A stretch of DNA of 64,000 bases from Amorphoplanes digitatis (GTDB lineage Bacteria > Actinomycetota > Actinomycetes > Mycobacteriales > Micromonosporaceae), in the NCBI RefSeq assembly GCF_014205335.1, contig NZ_JACHNH010000001.1, positions 5,078,501 through 5,142,500 of the forward strand, given 5' to 3'. The notes below the pieces were generated by a model. It saw only the letters and a program-made list of their open reading frames with translations, ran no database searches and had not been told where the DNA came from. The translations under genes were made by a program, and so were the position numbers. Shown piece after piece: positions 9,262-18,200 of the stretch. Within the stretch, counting starts at the first letter, position 1. Each line of letters begins with the position of its first letter.

Positions 9262-9768
9262 TCAATTGACGCTCGGCTCGGGTCGGCGCCACACCTGGTA
9301 GAGGTCGGCGCCGGAGCCGGTGCCGAACACCCGCAGGACCCGGTCGGCGCGGACGTAGCTCGAGATCTCGGCGGTGACCTCCTGGAGGACCGTCGCCGCG
9401 GTGACGACAACCGGCAGGCGACCGGCGTCGAGGAAGAGGTCGAGGGCGGCCTGCCAGTGGCTCGCCGCGCCGCGGTGCCGGACGTGCATCGCGACCACCT
9501 CGTGCCGGGGCAGCCGGCCACGCAGTCCCGTGATCATGTCGTGCTGCGCCGGGTAGGAACCGAAGGCGACGCCGAAGACCACGAGCAGTTCGTCGGCGAC
9601 GGCGAGCCGGGCCAGGCTGGCCAGCACCGATTCGTCGGCGTCGTCGCGGTCCTCGAGCACCGCGACGGTCGTCGTCGCGCCGCCGGAGACCCATCCGTCG
9701 AGGTCGGCCTGCACCCGCCACCACGCCGCCTCGGGTTCGCGCACGACTATCGGTGTGCGCGCCTGCAC
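9262..9768 (-). CDS. Hypothetical protein in hydrogenase operon
   Basis: A 168-aa protein that I do not recognise. The GTG start at 9768 is chosen for the good ribosome site GGAAGGAATG; the frame is open to 9870 but without such a site. Sequence is a mix of alternating beta and alpha segments (LLVVFGVAFGSYP, RLPVVVTAATVLQEVTAEI, VLRVFGTGSGADLYQVW) with no cysteine cluster, signal peptide or membrane span. It lies between the NifU-like and DUF5947 genes and probably belongs to the same maturation or accessory module, though a 312-bp gap before it suggests its own promoter. Confidence 0.65.
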   Translation of the reverse strand: MQARTPIVVREPEAAWWRVQADLDGWVSGGATTTVAVLEDRDDADESVLASLARLAVADELLVVFGVAFGSYPAQHDMITGLRGRLPRHEVVAMHVRHRGAASHWQAALDLFLDAGRLPVVVTAATVLQEVTAEISSYVRADRVLRVFGTGSGADLYQVWRRPEPSVN

Positions 9769-10080
9769 CTGGCATTCCTTCCGGCTCCGCGGGATCCGCC
9801 GCGTGGCCGTCCTGCCGTCGCCGCGCGATATCGCCGACGACCGGCCCTGAGAGATTCGTTGCCAGATCACGATGCCACCCTTTTGTAGTCACCACGATGC
9901 GTTCTACGCACGGTGACCAAGCCTGCACGTTGGATTCCGTCGCCGCCAGACCCAAGCGTGTCCGCACACATGTGGCGCCGCCGTCGCCGGCCGCCGACGA
10001 CAAATTGCCTGGCCAGAGGCCCTTTCGGACACTTGTGTCCGCCCCGGGCCCGGATCGTGCGCCACGGGTGGGTGACAGCC
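9769..10080. other. 312-bp gap inside the hydrogenase operon
   Basis: No convincing gene. The stretch is somewhat less biased than its neighbours and holds the inverted repeat at 10027-10040. In comparable clusters operon genes are packed closely, so this may be a secondary promoter region or a scar of lost sequence. Confidence 0.5.
10027..10040. promoter_or_regulatory. Inverted repeat, possible operator
   Basis: GGACAC-TT-GTGTCC: 6-bp perfect arms around 2 bp, 259 bp before the start of the 168-aa gene and 41 bp past the NifU-like stop. It has the size of a dimeric regulator site; the regulator is unknown. Confidence 0.35.
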
Positions 10081-10590
10081 TCACGGCACGGCCAGACCGG
10101 GGCGGAGCGACACCTGGAGCAGCGGCGGCGGGCGCGGCGGCAGCTCCATGACGACGTCGGTCACCTCGGGCGCCGCGCACCGGACGGCCGCCTCGATCCG
10201 GGCCGTCACCGCCTGCAAGGACGACTGGCATCCGCCGCCCGACGGCACGCGCAGGCGCACCACCCCGGCCTCGTCCAGGCCGAGGAGTTCCGGCTCGTCG
10301 GCCAGGCGCAGCCCGGCGAGCGCACGCCGGATCCGCGCGGTGGCGTCCAGCGGATGCAGGTCGTGCACCAGCAGCAGGCTCTCCACCAGCGGATCCTCGC
10401 AGAGGTCGGCGAGCCGGCCGGCGGGGAGCAGCGCCGCGATCCGGGTCAGCCCGGCGCCGTACAGGTGCACCAGGCAGCGGGTCAGCTCCTCGGCGAGGCC
10501 GGCGGCGCGGGTGTCGGGGCCCGCGCGCAGCTCCGCGAGAAGCTGATCCACCCGCTGGGCGGCCGCCTCGGCCGGGTCGGGTGCGGTCAT
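10081..10590 (-). CDS. NifU-like C-terminal domain protein
   Basis: A 169-aa protein starting at an ATG behind GGAGGTCACG. The C-terminal half aligns in pattern with the NifU/Nfu Fe-S scaffold domain (VRLRVPSGGGCQSS, about residues 114-127). The family motif is C-x2-C followed by PSS; here only the second cysteine is kept, so cluster binding may be altered or may need a dimer. The N-terminal half is helical. NifU-domain proteins occur in group 1h hydrogenase clusters and are thought to deliver Fe-S clusters to the small subunit. It follows the small-subunit gene after 29 bp, where a large-subunit gene would be expected. Confidence 0.72.
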   Translation of the reverse strand: MTAPDPAEAAAQRVDQLLAELRAGPDTRAAGLAEELTRCLVHLYGAGLTRIAALLPAGRLADLCEDPLVESLLLVHDLHPLDATARIRRALAGLRLADEPELLGLDEAGVVRLRVPSGGGCQSSLQAVTARIEAAVRCAAPEVTDVVMELPPRPPPLLQVSLRPGLAVP

Positions 10591-10619
10591 CGTGACCTCC
10601 AGCTGCTCGCGGGTGCCGC

Positions 10620-11606
10620 TCAGGTCGCCGCCATGCGCACGGTGAAGCCGCGAAGTGTCTGCACGACCGGCGCGAATCCCGCGCCGGACGGGACGGCACC
10701 GGCCGCCGGCGCCTCCATGAACGGCATGAACTTGTCGGGGAACCCGGGCATCGTGCACCCGATGCAGATGCCGCCGACGTTGGGGCATCCGCCCACCCCG
10801 TTTATCCACCCTCGTTTCGCGACGTTACACCGCACCACCTGCCCCCAGCAGCCCACCTTGACCAGGCAGCTCGACGACCCGTACCCGGTGGCGAAGTCGC
10901 TCTGGTCGTAATAGGAGGCACGGTCGCAACCGGCGTGCACCGTCGACTCGAACAGCCACTGCGGGCGCAGCGACTCGTCGAGCGCGATCGTCGGCGCCTG
11001 CCCGCTGATCTGGTAGAGCAGCTGGAGGATGGTCTCGGAGAGGTTGTCCGGGTGGGTCGGGCAGCCCGGCACGCAGACGATCGGCAGCCCGGTCCTTGAC
11101 CGCCACTGCCAGCCGAGGTAGTCGGGGACGCCCATGGCGCCGGTCGGGTTGCCGGCCATCGCGTGGATGCCGCCGTACGCCGCGCAGGTGCCGACGGCCA
11201 TCACGGCCGTCGCCTTCGGCGCCAGCCGGTCGAGCCACTCGGTGGTGGTGATCGGCTGCCCGGTCAGCGGGTCGTTGCCGAACCCGCTCCAGTAGCCCTG
11301 CTCCTTGTTCGTCTCGTCGGGCACGGAGCCCTCGACGATCAGGATGAACGGGTCCAGCTCACCGCGGGCGGCCCGGTGGAACCATTCGATGAAGCTGTCC
11401 GCGCCGCCGTCGGGTCCGGTCTCGAACCCGAGGTACGGCCAGTGCAGCGCGATCTGCGGAACGCCCGGCAGCGCGCCGAGCACCAGGTCCTCGATGCTGG
11501 GCTGCGTCGCGGCGGTCAGCGCCACCGACTCGCCGTCGCAGCTCAGGCCGCCGTTGAGCCAGAGGATGTGCAGCACCTGATCGTCGTCGGCCCATGGAAC
11601 ATTCAC
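10620..11606 (-). CDS. hhyS: [NiFe] hydrogenase small subunit, group 1h-like
   Basis: A 328-aa protein with the electron-transfer subunit layout of actinobacterial high-affinity, oxygen-tolerant hydrogenases. GLSCDGES (C23, D24) near the N-terminus is typical of group 1h, whose proximal cluster is held by three Cys and one Asp. VGTCAAYGG, VPGCPTHPDN and a C-terminal run of cluster ligands (GCWGQVVRC, GGCPNVGGICIGC) complete the three Fe-S sites. No Tat signal is seen, as in other cytoplasmic-facing 1h enzymes. GTG start at 11606. With a large subunit it would oxidise atmospheric H2 to feed the respiratory chain during starvation. No large subunit gene follows in the operon or elsewhere in the window. 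Confidence 0.93.
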   Translation of the reverse strand: MNVPWADDDQVLHILWLNGGLSCDGESVALTAATQPSIEDLVLGALPGVPQIALHWPYLGFETGPDGGADSFIEWFHRAARGELDPFILIVEGSVPDETNKEQGYWSGFGNDPLTGQPITTTEWLDRLAPKATAVMAVGTCAAYGGIHAMAGNPTGAMGVPDYLGWQWRSRTGLPIVCVPGCPTHPDNLSETILQLLYQISGQAPTIALDESLRPQWLFESTVHAGCDRASYYDQSDFATGYGSSSCLVKVGCWGQVVRCNVAKRGWINGVGGCPNVGGICIGCTMPGFPDKFMPFMEAPAAGAVPSGAGFAPVVQTLRGFTVRMAAT

Positions 11607-11801
11607 CAGCCGTCACCATCCGATCGGTCCGCGGTCCGGTTTCTGGGCAGGGCCCATCGTCTCGACCCTCGATCGAGACGAGCCTATGCGGCGCACGGGC
11701 CGCGGGAGAAGACGCCGGCCGCCCGCGTCACCCGAACGGGTGATCCCGGCGCCCGTAAGCTCGGGCCGGTCGGGACAATCGGAACCACCGAAGGGGGTGC
11801 G
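11607..11801. promoter_or_regulatory. Divergent promoter region, hhyS / HTH gene
   Basis: A 195-bp intergenic region between hhyS (leftward) and the HTH protein (rightward). It must hold both promoters; AAGGGGGTG just before 11802 is the HTH gene's ribosome site. I could not assign -35/-10 boxes with confidence. Confidence 0.45.
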
Positions 11802-12404
11802 ATGCCGGCATCGCTCGAAGCAGGCGTGGAACACATCGAGATCCTGCCCATCGTGGTCGTCGCGCAGGACTTCCCGGCGCGGCCGTCCGCGCTCCCGGAC
11901 GTCCGCGATTTCGTACGCCGGCAGCTGACCACGACCTCGGTGGCCGACGAGGACATCCGCACCCTGTGCGAACGGGTCGCCGACGTCCTGCTGGACGCGG
12001 CCGGCGTGGGCGGCACCATCCAGGTCTCGCTGCGGATCTTCCCGACCGCGGCCGAGGTGGACGTGCTCTTCAACCCGGAGCCGGATCCGGCGGCCGGGCG
12101 CGCCGGTGCCGCCCGGGCCGTGGCGCCGGCGCAGGCCGGGGCGGCACCCGGCCGCGGCGCCCGGATCGCGGCCGGGCGGCCCGGGCCCGACGCCGCGGAT
12201 CCGGCACCGGTGTCCGGCGCGCCGTCGTTCGCCGCCTGGCTGTCGGCCCGGCTGCGGGCCGAGGGCCTGACCATGGAGGCGGCGGCCCGCCGGCTCGAGG
12301 TGTCGACGAAGACGGTGAGCCGCTGGGTGAGCGGCGCCACCGAGCCCCGCCTGCGCGATCTCTACCGGATCCGGGACGTGTTCGGCGAGCCGCCGTTCCA
12401 CTGA
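11802..12404 (+). CDS. HTH-domain protein, possible regulator of hydrogenase operon
   Basis: A 200-aa protein. The C-terminal ~65 residues form a helix-turn-helix of the XRE/Cro type: GLTMEAAARRLEVSTKTVSRWVSG (written in part: MEAAARRLEVSTKTVSRW). The N-terminal ~95 residues are an unrecognised alpha/beta domain (ILPIVVVAQDF..., then an ADVLLDAAG.GGTIQVSLRIF segment), joined by an Ala/Pro/Gly-rich linker of about 50 residues. The start at 11802 follows AAGGGGGTG; the longer upstream frame lies over hhyS. Its divergent placement next to hhyS suggests it controls that operon, but this is inference from context only. Confidence 0.75.
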   Translation: MPASLEAGVEHIEILPIVVVAQDFPARPSALPDVRDFVRRQLTTTSVADEDIRTLCERVADVLLDAAGVGGTIQVSLRIFPTAAEVDVLFNPEPDPAAGRAGAARAVAPAQAGAAPGRGARIAAGRPGPDAADPAPVSGAPSFAAWLSARLRAEGLTMEAAARRLEVSTKTVSRWVSGATEPRLRDLYRIRDVFGEPPFH

Positions 12405-12410
12405 GCGAAC

Positions 12411-12429
12411 ACCTACTTGACATATAGGT
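12411..12429 (+). promoter_or_regulatory. Promoter with embedded inverted repeat
   Basis: ACCTA (12411-12415) and TAGGT (12425-12429) form an inverted repeat that brackets a consensus -35 box TTGACA (12417-12422). The arrangement suits a repressor that blocks polymerase on the FAD/ferredoxin operon. The transcript start would be close to the ATG at 12452, giving a very short leader. Confidence 0.5.
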
Positions 12430-12451
12430 TTTGGAGAATAAACCTGGTGGC

Positions 12452-14056
12452 ATGACCACGACCGCACTGGATCTCACCGCCGACGTCGTCATCGTCGGCG
12501 GTGGGCCCGCCGGCACCTGGGCCGCGCTGACCGCCGCCACCGCCGGCGCCGACGTCCTGCTGCTCGACAAGGGATACTGCGGCACCTCCGGCCCGACCGC
12601 CTCCGGCGGCACCGGCGTCTGGTATGTCCAGCCGGAGCCGGCGGCCCGCGAGAAGGCGATGGCCAGCCGGGAGGCGCTCGGCGGTTACCTGCAGGACCGG
12701 CGCTGGATGGCCCGGGTGCTCGACCAGACCTACGAGAACATGGACCGGCTCGGCGCCGAGGCGCGCTACCCGTTCCCCGTCGTCGACGGCCGGGCGTTCA
12801 AGGGCGGGTTGCAGGGCCCGGAGTACATGCGGCGGATGCGCTCCTGGATCCGGCGTGCCGGGGTGCGGATCCTCGACCACAGCCCCGTCACCGAGCTGCT
12901 CGTCGACGCCGCGGGCACGGTCGCGGGGGTGCACGGCCACCGCCGCCAGCACCACACCGGCTACCGGGTGCGTGCCGGCGCCGTCGTCCTGGCCACCGGC
13001 GGCTGTGCGTTCCTGTCCAAGGCGCTGGGCTGCGACGTCGCCACCGGCGACGGCGCGCTGTACGCCGCCGAGGCGGGCGCGGCGATGTCCGGGATGGAGT
13101 TCTCCAACGCGTACGGGATCGCGCCGACCTTCACCTCGGTGACAAAGACGGCCTACTACGGCTTCGCCACGTTCTTCCAGCAGGACGGCACGCCGCTGGC
13201 CGGCGCGGGCAGCCAGGGCGGCCGCTCCGTCATCGCCGCGGAGCTGCTGCGCGCCGGCACCGTGCTGTGCCAGATCGACCAGGCGACCCCGGAGCAGCAG
13301 GCACAGATGCGCTCCGGACAGCCCAACTTCTTCCTCACCTTCGACCGGCTCGGCATCAACCCGTTCACCGACAAGTTCCCGGTGACCCTGCTGCTGGAGG
13401 GCACGGTGCGCGGCACCGGCGGCATCCAGCTCGTCGACGACGACTGCGCGACGAGCGTCCCCGGCCTGTACGCCGCCGGCGACGCCGCCACCCGGGAGCT
13501 GATCTGCGGCGGCTTCACCGGCGGCGGCAGCCACAACTCGGCGTGGGCGATGTCCTCCGGCACCTGGGCCGGCGGCGGCGCGGCCCGCTTCGCGACGGCG
13601 CTGGGCGCCTCGGCACTCCGGCGGCGGCTCACCGGCGCCGGAGGGGTCGCCCTGCGGCCCACCGGCGGCGCGAGCTACGGCGGGGACCCGGGCGCCGAGG
13701 CGAAGGACGTGCTGCGACGTCAGGTGCACCCGTACGACAAGAACTACCTGCGGCACGGCGACCGGCTGCGGCCGGCGCTGGACGAGCTGGACGAGGTGTG
13801 GGCCCGGCTGCGCGCCGGCGCCACCGCCGAACCCGCCGCGACGCCCCGGCTGCGGCAGGCCGCCGCGATGGTGGCGCACGCCCGGTGGATGTACACCGCC
13901 GCCCTGGCCCGCACCGAGAGCCGCGGGATGGCCCGGCGGCAGGACTTCCCCGGCCTCGACCCCGCGCAGCGCCGGCGGCTCACCGTCGGCGGCCTCGACG
14001 AGATCTGGGTACGCCCCGAGTCCGCGGCGCGCCCGGAGCTGGCGGTGGCGTCGTGA
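12452..14056 (+). CDS. FAD-dependent oxidoreductase (fumarate reductase/AprA-like flavoprotein)
   Basis: A 534-aa flavoprotein. An N-terminal dinucleotide fold VVIVGGGPAGTWAA (about 11-24) with acidic LLLDKG, and the C-terminal FAD-closing segment GLYAAGDAATRELICGG (about residues 341-357) place it in the superfamily of succinate dehydrogenase/fumarate reductase, L-aspartate oxidase and adenylylsulfate reductase alpha subunits. Together with the ferredoxin that overlaps it by GTGA it should form a two-subunit flavin/iron-sulfur redox enzyme. Such pairs are often found with sulfonate or sulfur-compound transport genes; no transporter is adjacent here, so the substrate is not known. ATG 12452 preferred to TTG 12431. 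Confidence 0.85.
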   Translation: MTTTALDLTADVVIVGGGPAGTWAALTAATAGADVLLLDKGYCGTSGPTASGGTGVWYVQPEPAAREKAMASREALGGYLQDRRWMARVLDQTYENMDRLGAEARYPFPVVDGRAFKGGLQGPEYMRRMRSWIRRAGVRILDHSPVTELLVDAAGTVAGVHGHRRQHHTGYRVRAGAVVLATGGCAFLSKALGCDVATGDGALYAAEAGAAMSGMEFSNAYGIAPTFTSVTKTAYYGFATFFQQDGTPLAGAGSQGGRSVIAAELLRAGTVLCQIDQATPEQQAQMRSGQPNFFLTFDRLGINPFTDKFPVTLLLEGTVRGTGGIQLVDDDCATSVPGLYAAGDAATRELICGGFTGGGSHNSAWAMSSGTWAGGGAARFATALGASALRRRLTGAGGVALRPTGGASYGGDPGAEAKDVLRRQVHPYDKNYLRHGDRLRPALDELDEVWARLRAGATAEPAATPRLRQAAAMVAHARWMYTAALARTESRGMARRQDFPGLDPAQRRRLTVGGLDEIWVRPESAARPELAVAS

Positions 14057-14418
14057 TCGAGGTCGTCTCGGCGAGCAGGTGCGTGACCTGCGACGTGTGC
14101 ATCGCGGTGTGCCCGACCGACGTCTTCGACGCCGGCACCGACGGCATACCGGTCATCGCCCGGCAGGGCGACTGCCAGACCTGCTTCATGTGCGAGGCGC
14201 ACTGCCCGGCCGACGCGCTGTTCGTCGCACCGCTCACCCACCCGGCACCGCCCGGCTCGCCGTTTCGCGACGAGGAGCACGTCACCCGGACCGGCCTGCT
14301 CGGCAGCTACCGCCGCGAGCTCGGCTGGGGCCGCGGGCGCAAGCCCGGCGCCCGCAACGCGGTCGGCCCCGAGCTGGGCCGCGCCCGGATCACCCCGGCG
14401 GCCGCCGAGAGCTCCTGA
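14053..14418 (+). CDS. 2[4Fe-4S] ferredoxin-type subunit
   Basis: A 121-aa protein with two complete four-cysteine motifs, CVTCDVCIAVCP (about 12-23) and CQTCFMCEAHCP (about 43-54), each of the C-x2-C-x2-C-x3-CP form that binds a [4Fe-4S] cluster. The C-terminal ~50 residues are basic and Gly/Pro-rich. GTG start overlapping the flavoprotein stop indicates translational coupling and probably a stoichiometric complex, with this subunit passing electrons to or from the flavin. Confidence 0.9.
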   Translation: MIEVVSASRCVTCDVCIAVCPTDVFDAGTDGIPVIARQGDCQTCFMCEAHCPADALFVAPLTHPAPPGSPFRDEEHVTRTGLLGSYRRELGWGRGRKPGARNAVGPELGRARITPAAAESS

Positions 14419-14423
14419 CGCCA

Positions 14424-15062
14424 CTACCAGCGGTGCGCGACGTCCACCACGATCCGGCTGTGCGTGCCGGGCCCGGCCAGCAGCGTGACCCGGAACGGCA
14501 GCCGGGCCCGCACGCCGACGGCGAAGGTCGTGTAGCCCTCGAAGGAGCCGCCGTACACCACGTCGCGCAGCGTGTCGTAGCGCAGCACGTTGGCCACCCG
14601 GTCGCCGTCGCGGGCGTCGATCGTCGAGCCGTTGTTCGCGTCGTAGGCCGGCGCCAGCAGCGTCACCCAGAGATGCTCCGGGCCCGCCGTGTACGGAGCG
14701 AGGTCGACGCCCTCGCCGTCGGTGGGCACTTGGGCGGCGTAGCGCACCTGATATCCCTGCGCGGTGCCGTTGAACTCGAACACCACCCGGTCCCAGCACT
14801 CGTGCCGGCCCGTCTCCACAGTGAGCAGCCGGGCCGTGCTGAGCGAGCCGGCCTTCTTCTCGGCGCTGCCCCAGGTGATGCCGCATGAGGGCGCGGCGGT
14901 CGTCGCCGCGGCCAGCGCGGGAACGGCCTGCTCGGCCACCGGCGCGGCGCCCTGCCCGGAGGTCGCCGACGGTGCCCGGCCGCCGGCCGCCTCGCCGCCG
15001 CAGGCGGCGAGCGCGAGGCAGAGGGGCGCGACCATGAGTGTCCTGCGAACCGACATTCGCAT
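14424..15062 (-). CDS. Secreted lipoprotein with AMIN-like domain
   Basis: A 212-aa protein with a lipoprotein signal (LALAACGG, lipobox cysteine at 21) after GGAGGTGCGAC. A Gly/Ala/Ser-rich linker leads to a beta-rich domain (about 60-212) with a single pair of cysteines (CGITWG, HECWDR) and the closing pattern SRIVVDVAHRW typical of AMIN-like lipoproteins of actinobacteria. It would sit on the outer face of the membrane; the AMIN-type fold is known to bind peptidoglycan or pilin partners, but the role here is not known. It converges on the ferredoxin gene with 5 bp between. Confidence 0.72.
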   Translation of the reverse strand: MRMSVRRTLMVAPLCLALAACGGEAAGGRAPSATSGQGAAPVAEQAVPALAAATTAAPSCGITWGSAEKKAGSLSTARLLTVETGRHECWDRVVFEFNGTAQGYQVRYAAQVPTDGEGVDLAPYTAGPEHLWVTLLAPAYDANNGSTIDARDGDRVANVLRYDTLRDVVYGGSFEGYTTFAVGVRARLPFRVTLLAGPGTHSRIVVDVAHRW

Positions 15063-15277
15063 GTCGCACCTCCAGGGTTACGGATATCAGGAAGCCGGTC
15101 ACCGTAGACGCTAGGCCCGCCTCACAAGACCTGTGCACCCCGCGCGAATTCGGCGATCTCGGCACGGATAAGCAGAGCGGAACTCGCGTATATCGGTCCG
15201 GCGAAACCGGCGGCACCAAGCGTGCAGGAGCCCGCGACACTGTGCAAGAGTGCGGGCTCGCGCAGTCGGGAGTTGGT

Positions 15278-18200
15278 GTGGGTCGATCGGGAAAACGGTG
15301 GTGGTCACACTCGCCGGCGGCGATCTTCGTCGCCACGGCACTCGCCTTGGTCGGCAACCTCGCCACCGAGACGATCGAGTTCGACGCGCCCTGGTGGGGC
15401 GGCCTGATGTGGAGCCTGGTCGCGGTGCTGTTCGTCGCCGCCGCGGTCGTCGAGGCCGCCCGGCGCGGCGGCGACGCGGTGACCGATCAGGACATCGAGG
15501 GCGCGGTACGCGACCTGGAGCAGGAGCTGCTCGTCGCGTACGCGGATCAGACGTTGCGGCACGGCGCGAGCCCGACGCAGATCGACGTGCGGTTCCGGCC
15601 GACCAGGGAACCCCTCGCCGACGACGAGGCGGGAAGCTCCGGCGAGGACCGCGGCTGGGACCGGTTCCTGCTGGGCGGCGACGTCAGCCAGATCGTGGAG
15701 GCCTTCCTGTCGCTGGCCCGGCGGCAGCTGATCGTGCTCGGCGAGCCCGGCGCGGGCAAGAGCGTCCTGGCGCTGCTGCTCTCCTGGCGGCTGCTGGAGA
15801 AGCGGACCTCGGGCGAGCCGGTTCCGGTGTTCCTGCCGATCTCCTCCTGGGACCCGACCGCGCAGACGGTCGACGAGTTCGTGGCGTCCCGGCTGCGGCT
15901 GGAGCACCCGAAGGTGTTCCGCGGGCGCGGCGCCGACCTGGCGCGCATGCTGATGACGCCGCTGCGGGTCGACCGGGCCCGGCCGCCGGTACAGCACGTG
16001 CTGCCGGTGCTGGACGGCCTGGACGAGCTGCGGGCCGAGCACATCCCGGCGGCGATCAGGAAGCTGCACGAGTTCATGGCGGCCGGGCGCCCGCTGGTCG
16101 TGACGTGCCGCAGCCGCGAGTACGCGCTGATCATGCGGGAGGAGCGCGGGGCGCTGGAGCAGGCGGCCGTGGTGGAGATCCTGCCGGTGGCGCTGGAGCA
16201 GGTGATCGCTTTCCTCGGCCGGCCGAGGGCGGACCGGGCCCGGTGGGAGCCGGTGTTCGCCCATCTCGAGCGGGAGCCGGGCGGCGTGCTCGCCGCGACG
16301 CTGACCACGCCGCTCACGGTGACGATGACCCGCACCGCGTACCGCGAGAGCGGCGGCGACCCGGCCGAGCTGACCCGGCTCAGGACCAGGACGGAGATCC
16401 GCGACCGGCTGATCGACAGGTACGTGGGCATCGCCTACGACCCGGATCCGATGCTCGTCGCCCGCCGGACGGGGCGCCGCTACCGGCCGGACCGGGCGGC
16501 GCGGTGGCTCGGCACGCTCGCCTTTCACTCGTACGGGCAGGGCACGCTCGACCTGACCTGGCGCTCGCTGCCGCTCGCGCTGATGAACCCGCGGGCCGAC
16601 CTCACCGCGTGGGTGTTGTCGTGCGGTGGGGTGGCGGCCGTCGCCGCGCTCGGCTACGCGGCGGGGTCGGCGCGCGGTGCGATCGCCGCGACCATCGTGG
16701 CGGCGGCCGTCGCGCTGTACTGGGCGCCGTTGCACGGCGACGAACACCTGGTCGGGCGGTACTTCGCGCTGCCGGCGCTGGCGTCGGTCACCGGGTTCGC
16801 CACCGGCATCGCGGTCGGGGCACCCTGGACCGGCGGCCTCGCCGGCGCCTGCGCGGGCCTGGCCTATGCGGGCGCCACCGCGTGGCGACCGCTGCGCCCG
16901 GCCGCCCTGCGGGCCTGGCTGTGGTCGCTGCTGGGCGTGGGAGGCTTCGCGGCGGCCGCGGCGTGGCGGGCTCCGGACCGCGTCGGTGCCTGGTCGGCGA
17001 CGGCCGCGGTGATCATCGGCGGCGCCGCGCTGCTCAGCCTGCGCGGGTGGCCCCTGGCCCGGGACCGGGCCTGCCACCTGCTGCTTGTCGCGCGTGGCTG
17101 GCTTCCGCTGCGGACGACACGGTTCGCGCGGGACGCCTACGAACGCGGGGTCATGCGCCGCAGCGGGTCGGTCTGGCAGTTCCGGCACGCCCTGATCAAC
17201 GAACGGCTGGCCCGGCCCGCCCAGCGGCGGTCGCTCGTCCAGCTCGCGGCGACGGGCCACTACGCCGCGCAACGCGAGCTGGCCGACTCGGCGTCGGAGG
17301 TCGGCGACGTCGAAGCGGTGCTGGCCCTGCTGCGCCGCCGGGTGGCCCGGCGCGACCGTGGCGCGACGGTGGTGCTCGCCGACCTGCTGTACGGCCGCGG
17401 CGAGACGGACGCCGGGTTGTCCGTGCTCCGCCAGGGTGTCCGGCGCGGCCACGAGGACGCGAAAGACGCGCTGGCCGACCGGCTCGACGAGCGCGGCGAC
17501 ACCGAGGAGCTCCGCGCGCTTGCCGACCGGGGTGCCGTGCAGGCCGTGAGGCATCTCCGGACACGGCTGCTCAAGCGCGGCGACACCGATGGCGCGGCCG
17601 CGCTGGTGCGTACCGCCGTGCGCAACGCCCCACGACGCGATGCCCTGCGGATCGCCGCGATTCCCGGCGAGGACGTGGATCCGGACACGATGGACCTGGC
17701 CCGGCACCGGGCCGGGTGGTTCTGGGCCTGGCGATATCGGCAGCAGCACCCACCCATGCCGACCTTCGACCGGCCGACGGATGGTGACGACGAGGAGCTG
17801 CTCGAGATCTATCGGATGGCGCGCGAGCAGGACGTCGCCGGCCTGACCCGGCTGGCGGACCAGGGAAGCTGGCGCGCGGCGGAGCGGCTCGCCGACCTGC
17901 TTGCCGACCTCGACGACGCCGAGGCGCTGGCCGCCCGCGCCGCCGAGGGAGACGACTTCGCGGCGAGCGCCCTCGTCCTCGTCCTCGAGAAGCGCAAGGA
18001 CATCGCGTGGCTGCTTCGGCTCGTCAAGGCCGAGACCAGCCATCGGGCCATCTTCGCGCTGGAGCGGCTGTACGTGGAGGGCGGCAGGCCGGACGAGGCG
18101 ATCGCGGTGCTCCGCCTGATCGCGGCGCGCAGCCCCGACGCCGCGAACGGACTGGCGAGGCTGCTGACCCTCCGCGGAAACCTCGATGAGGCGGTGGCGG

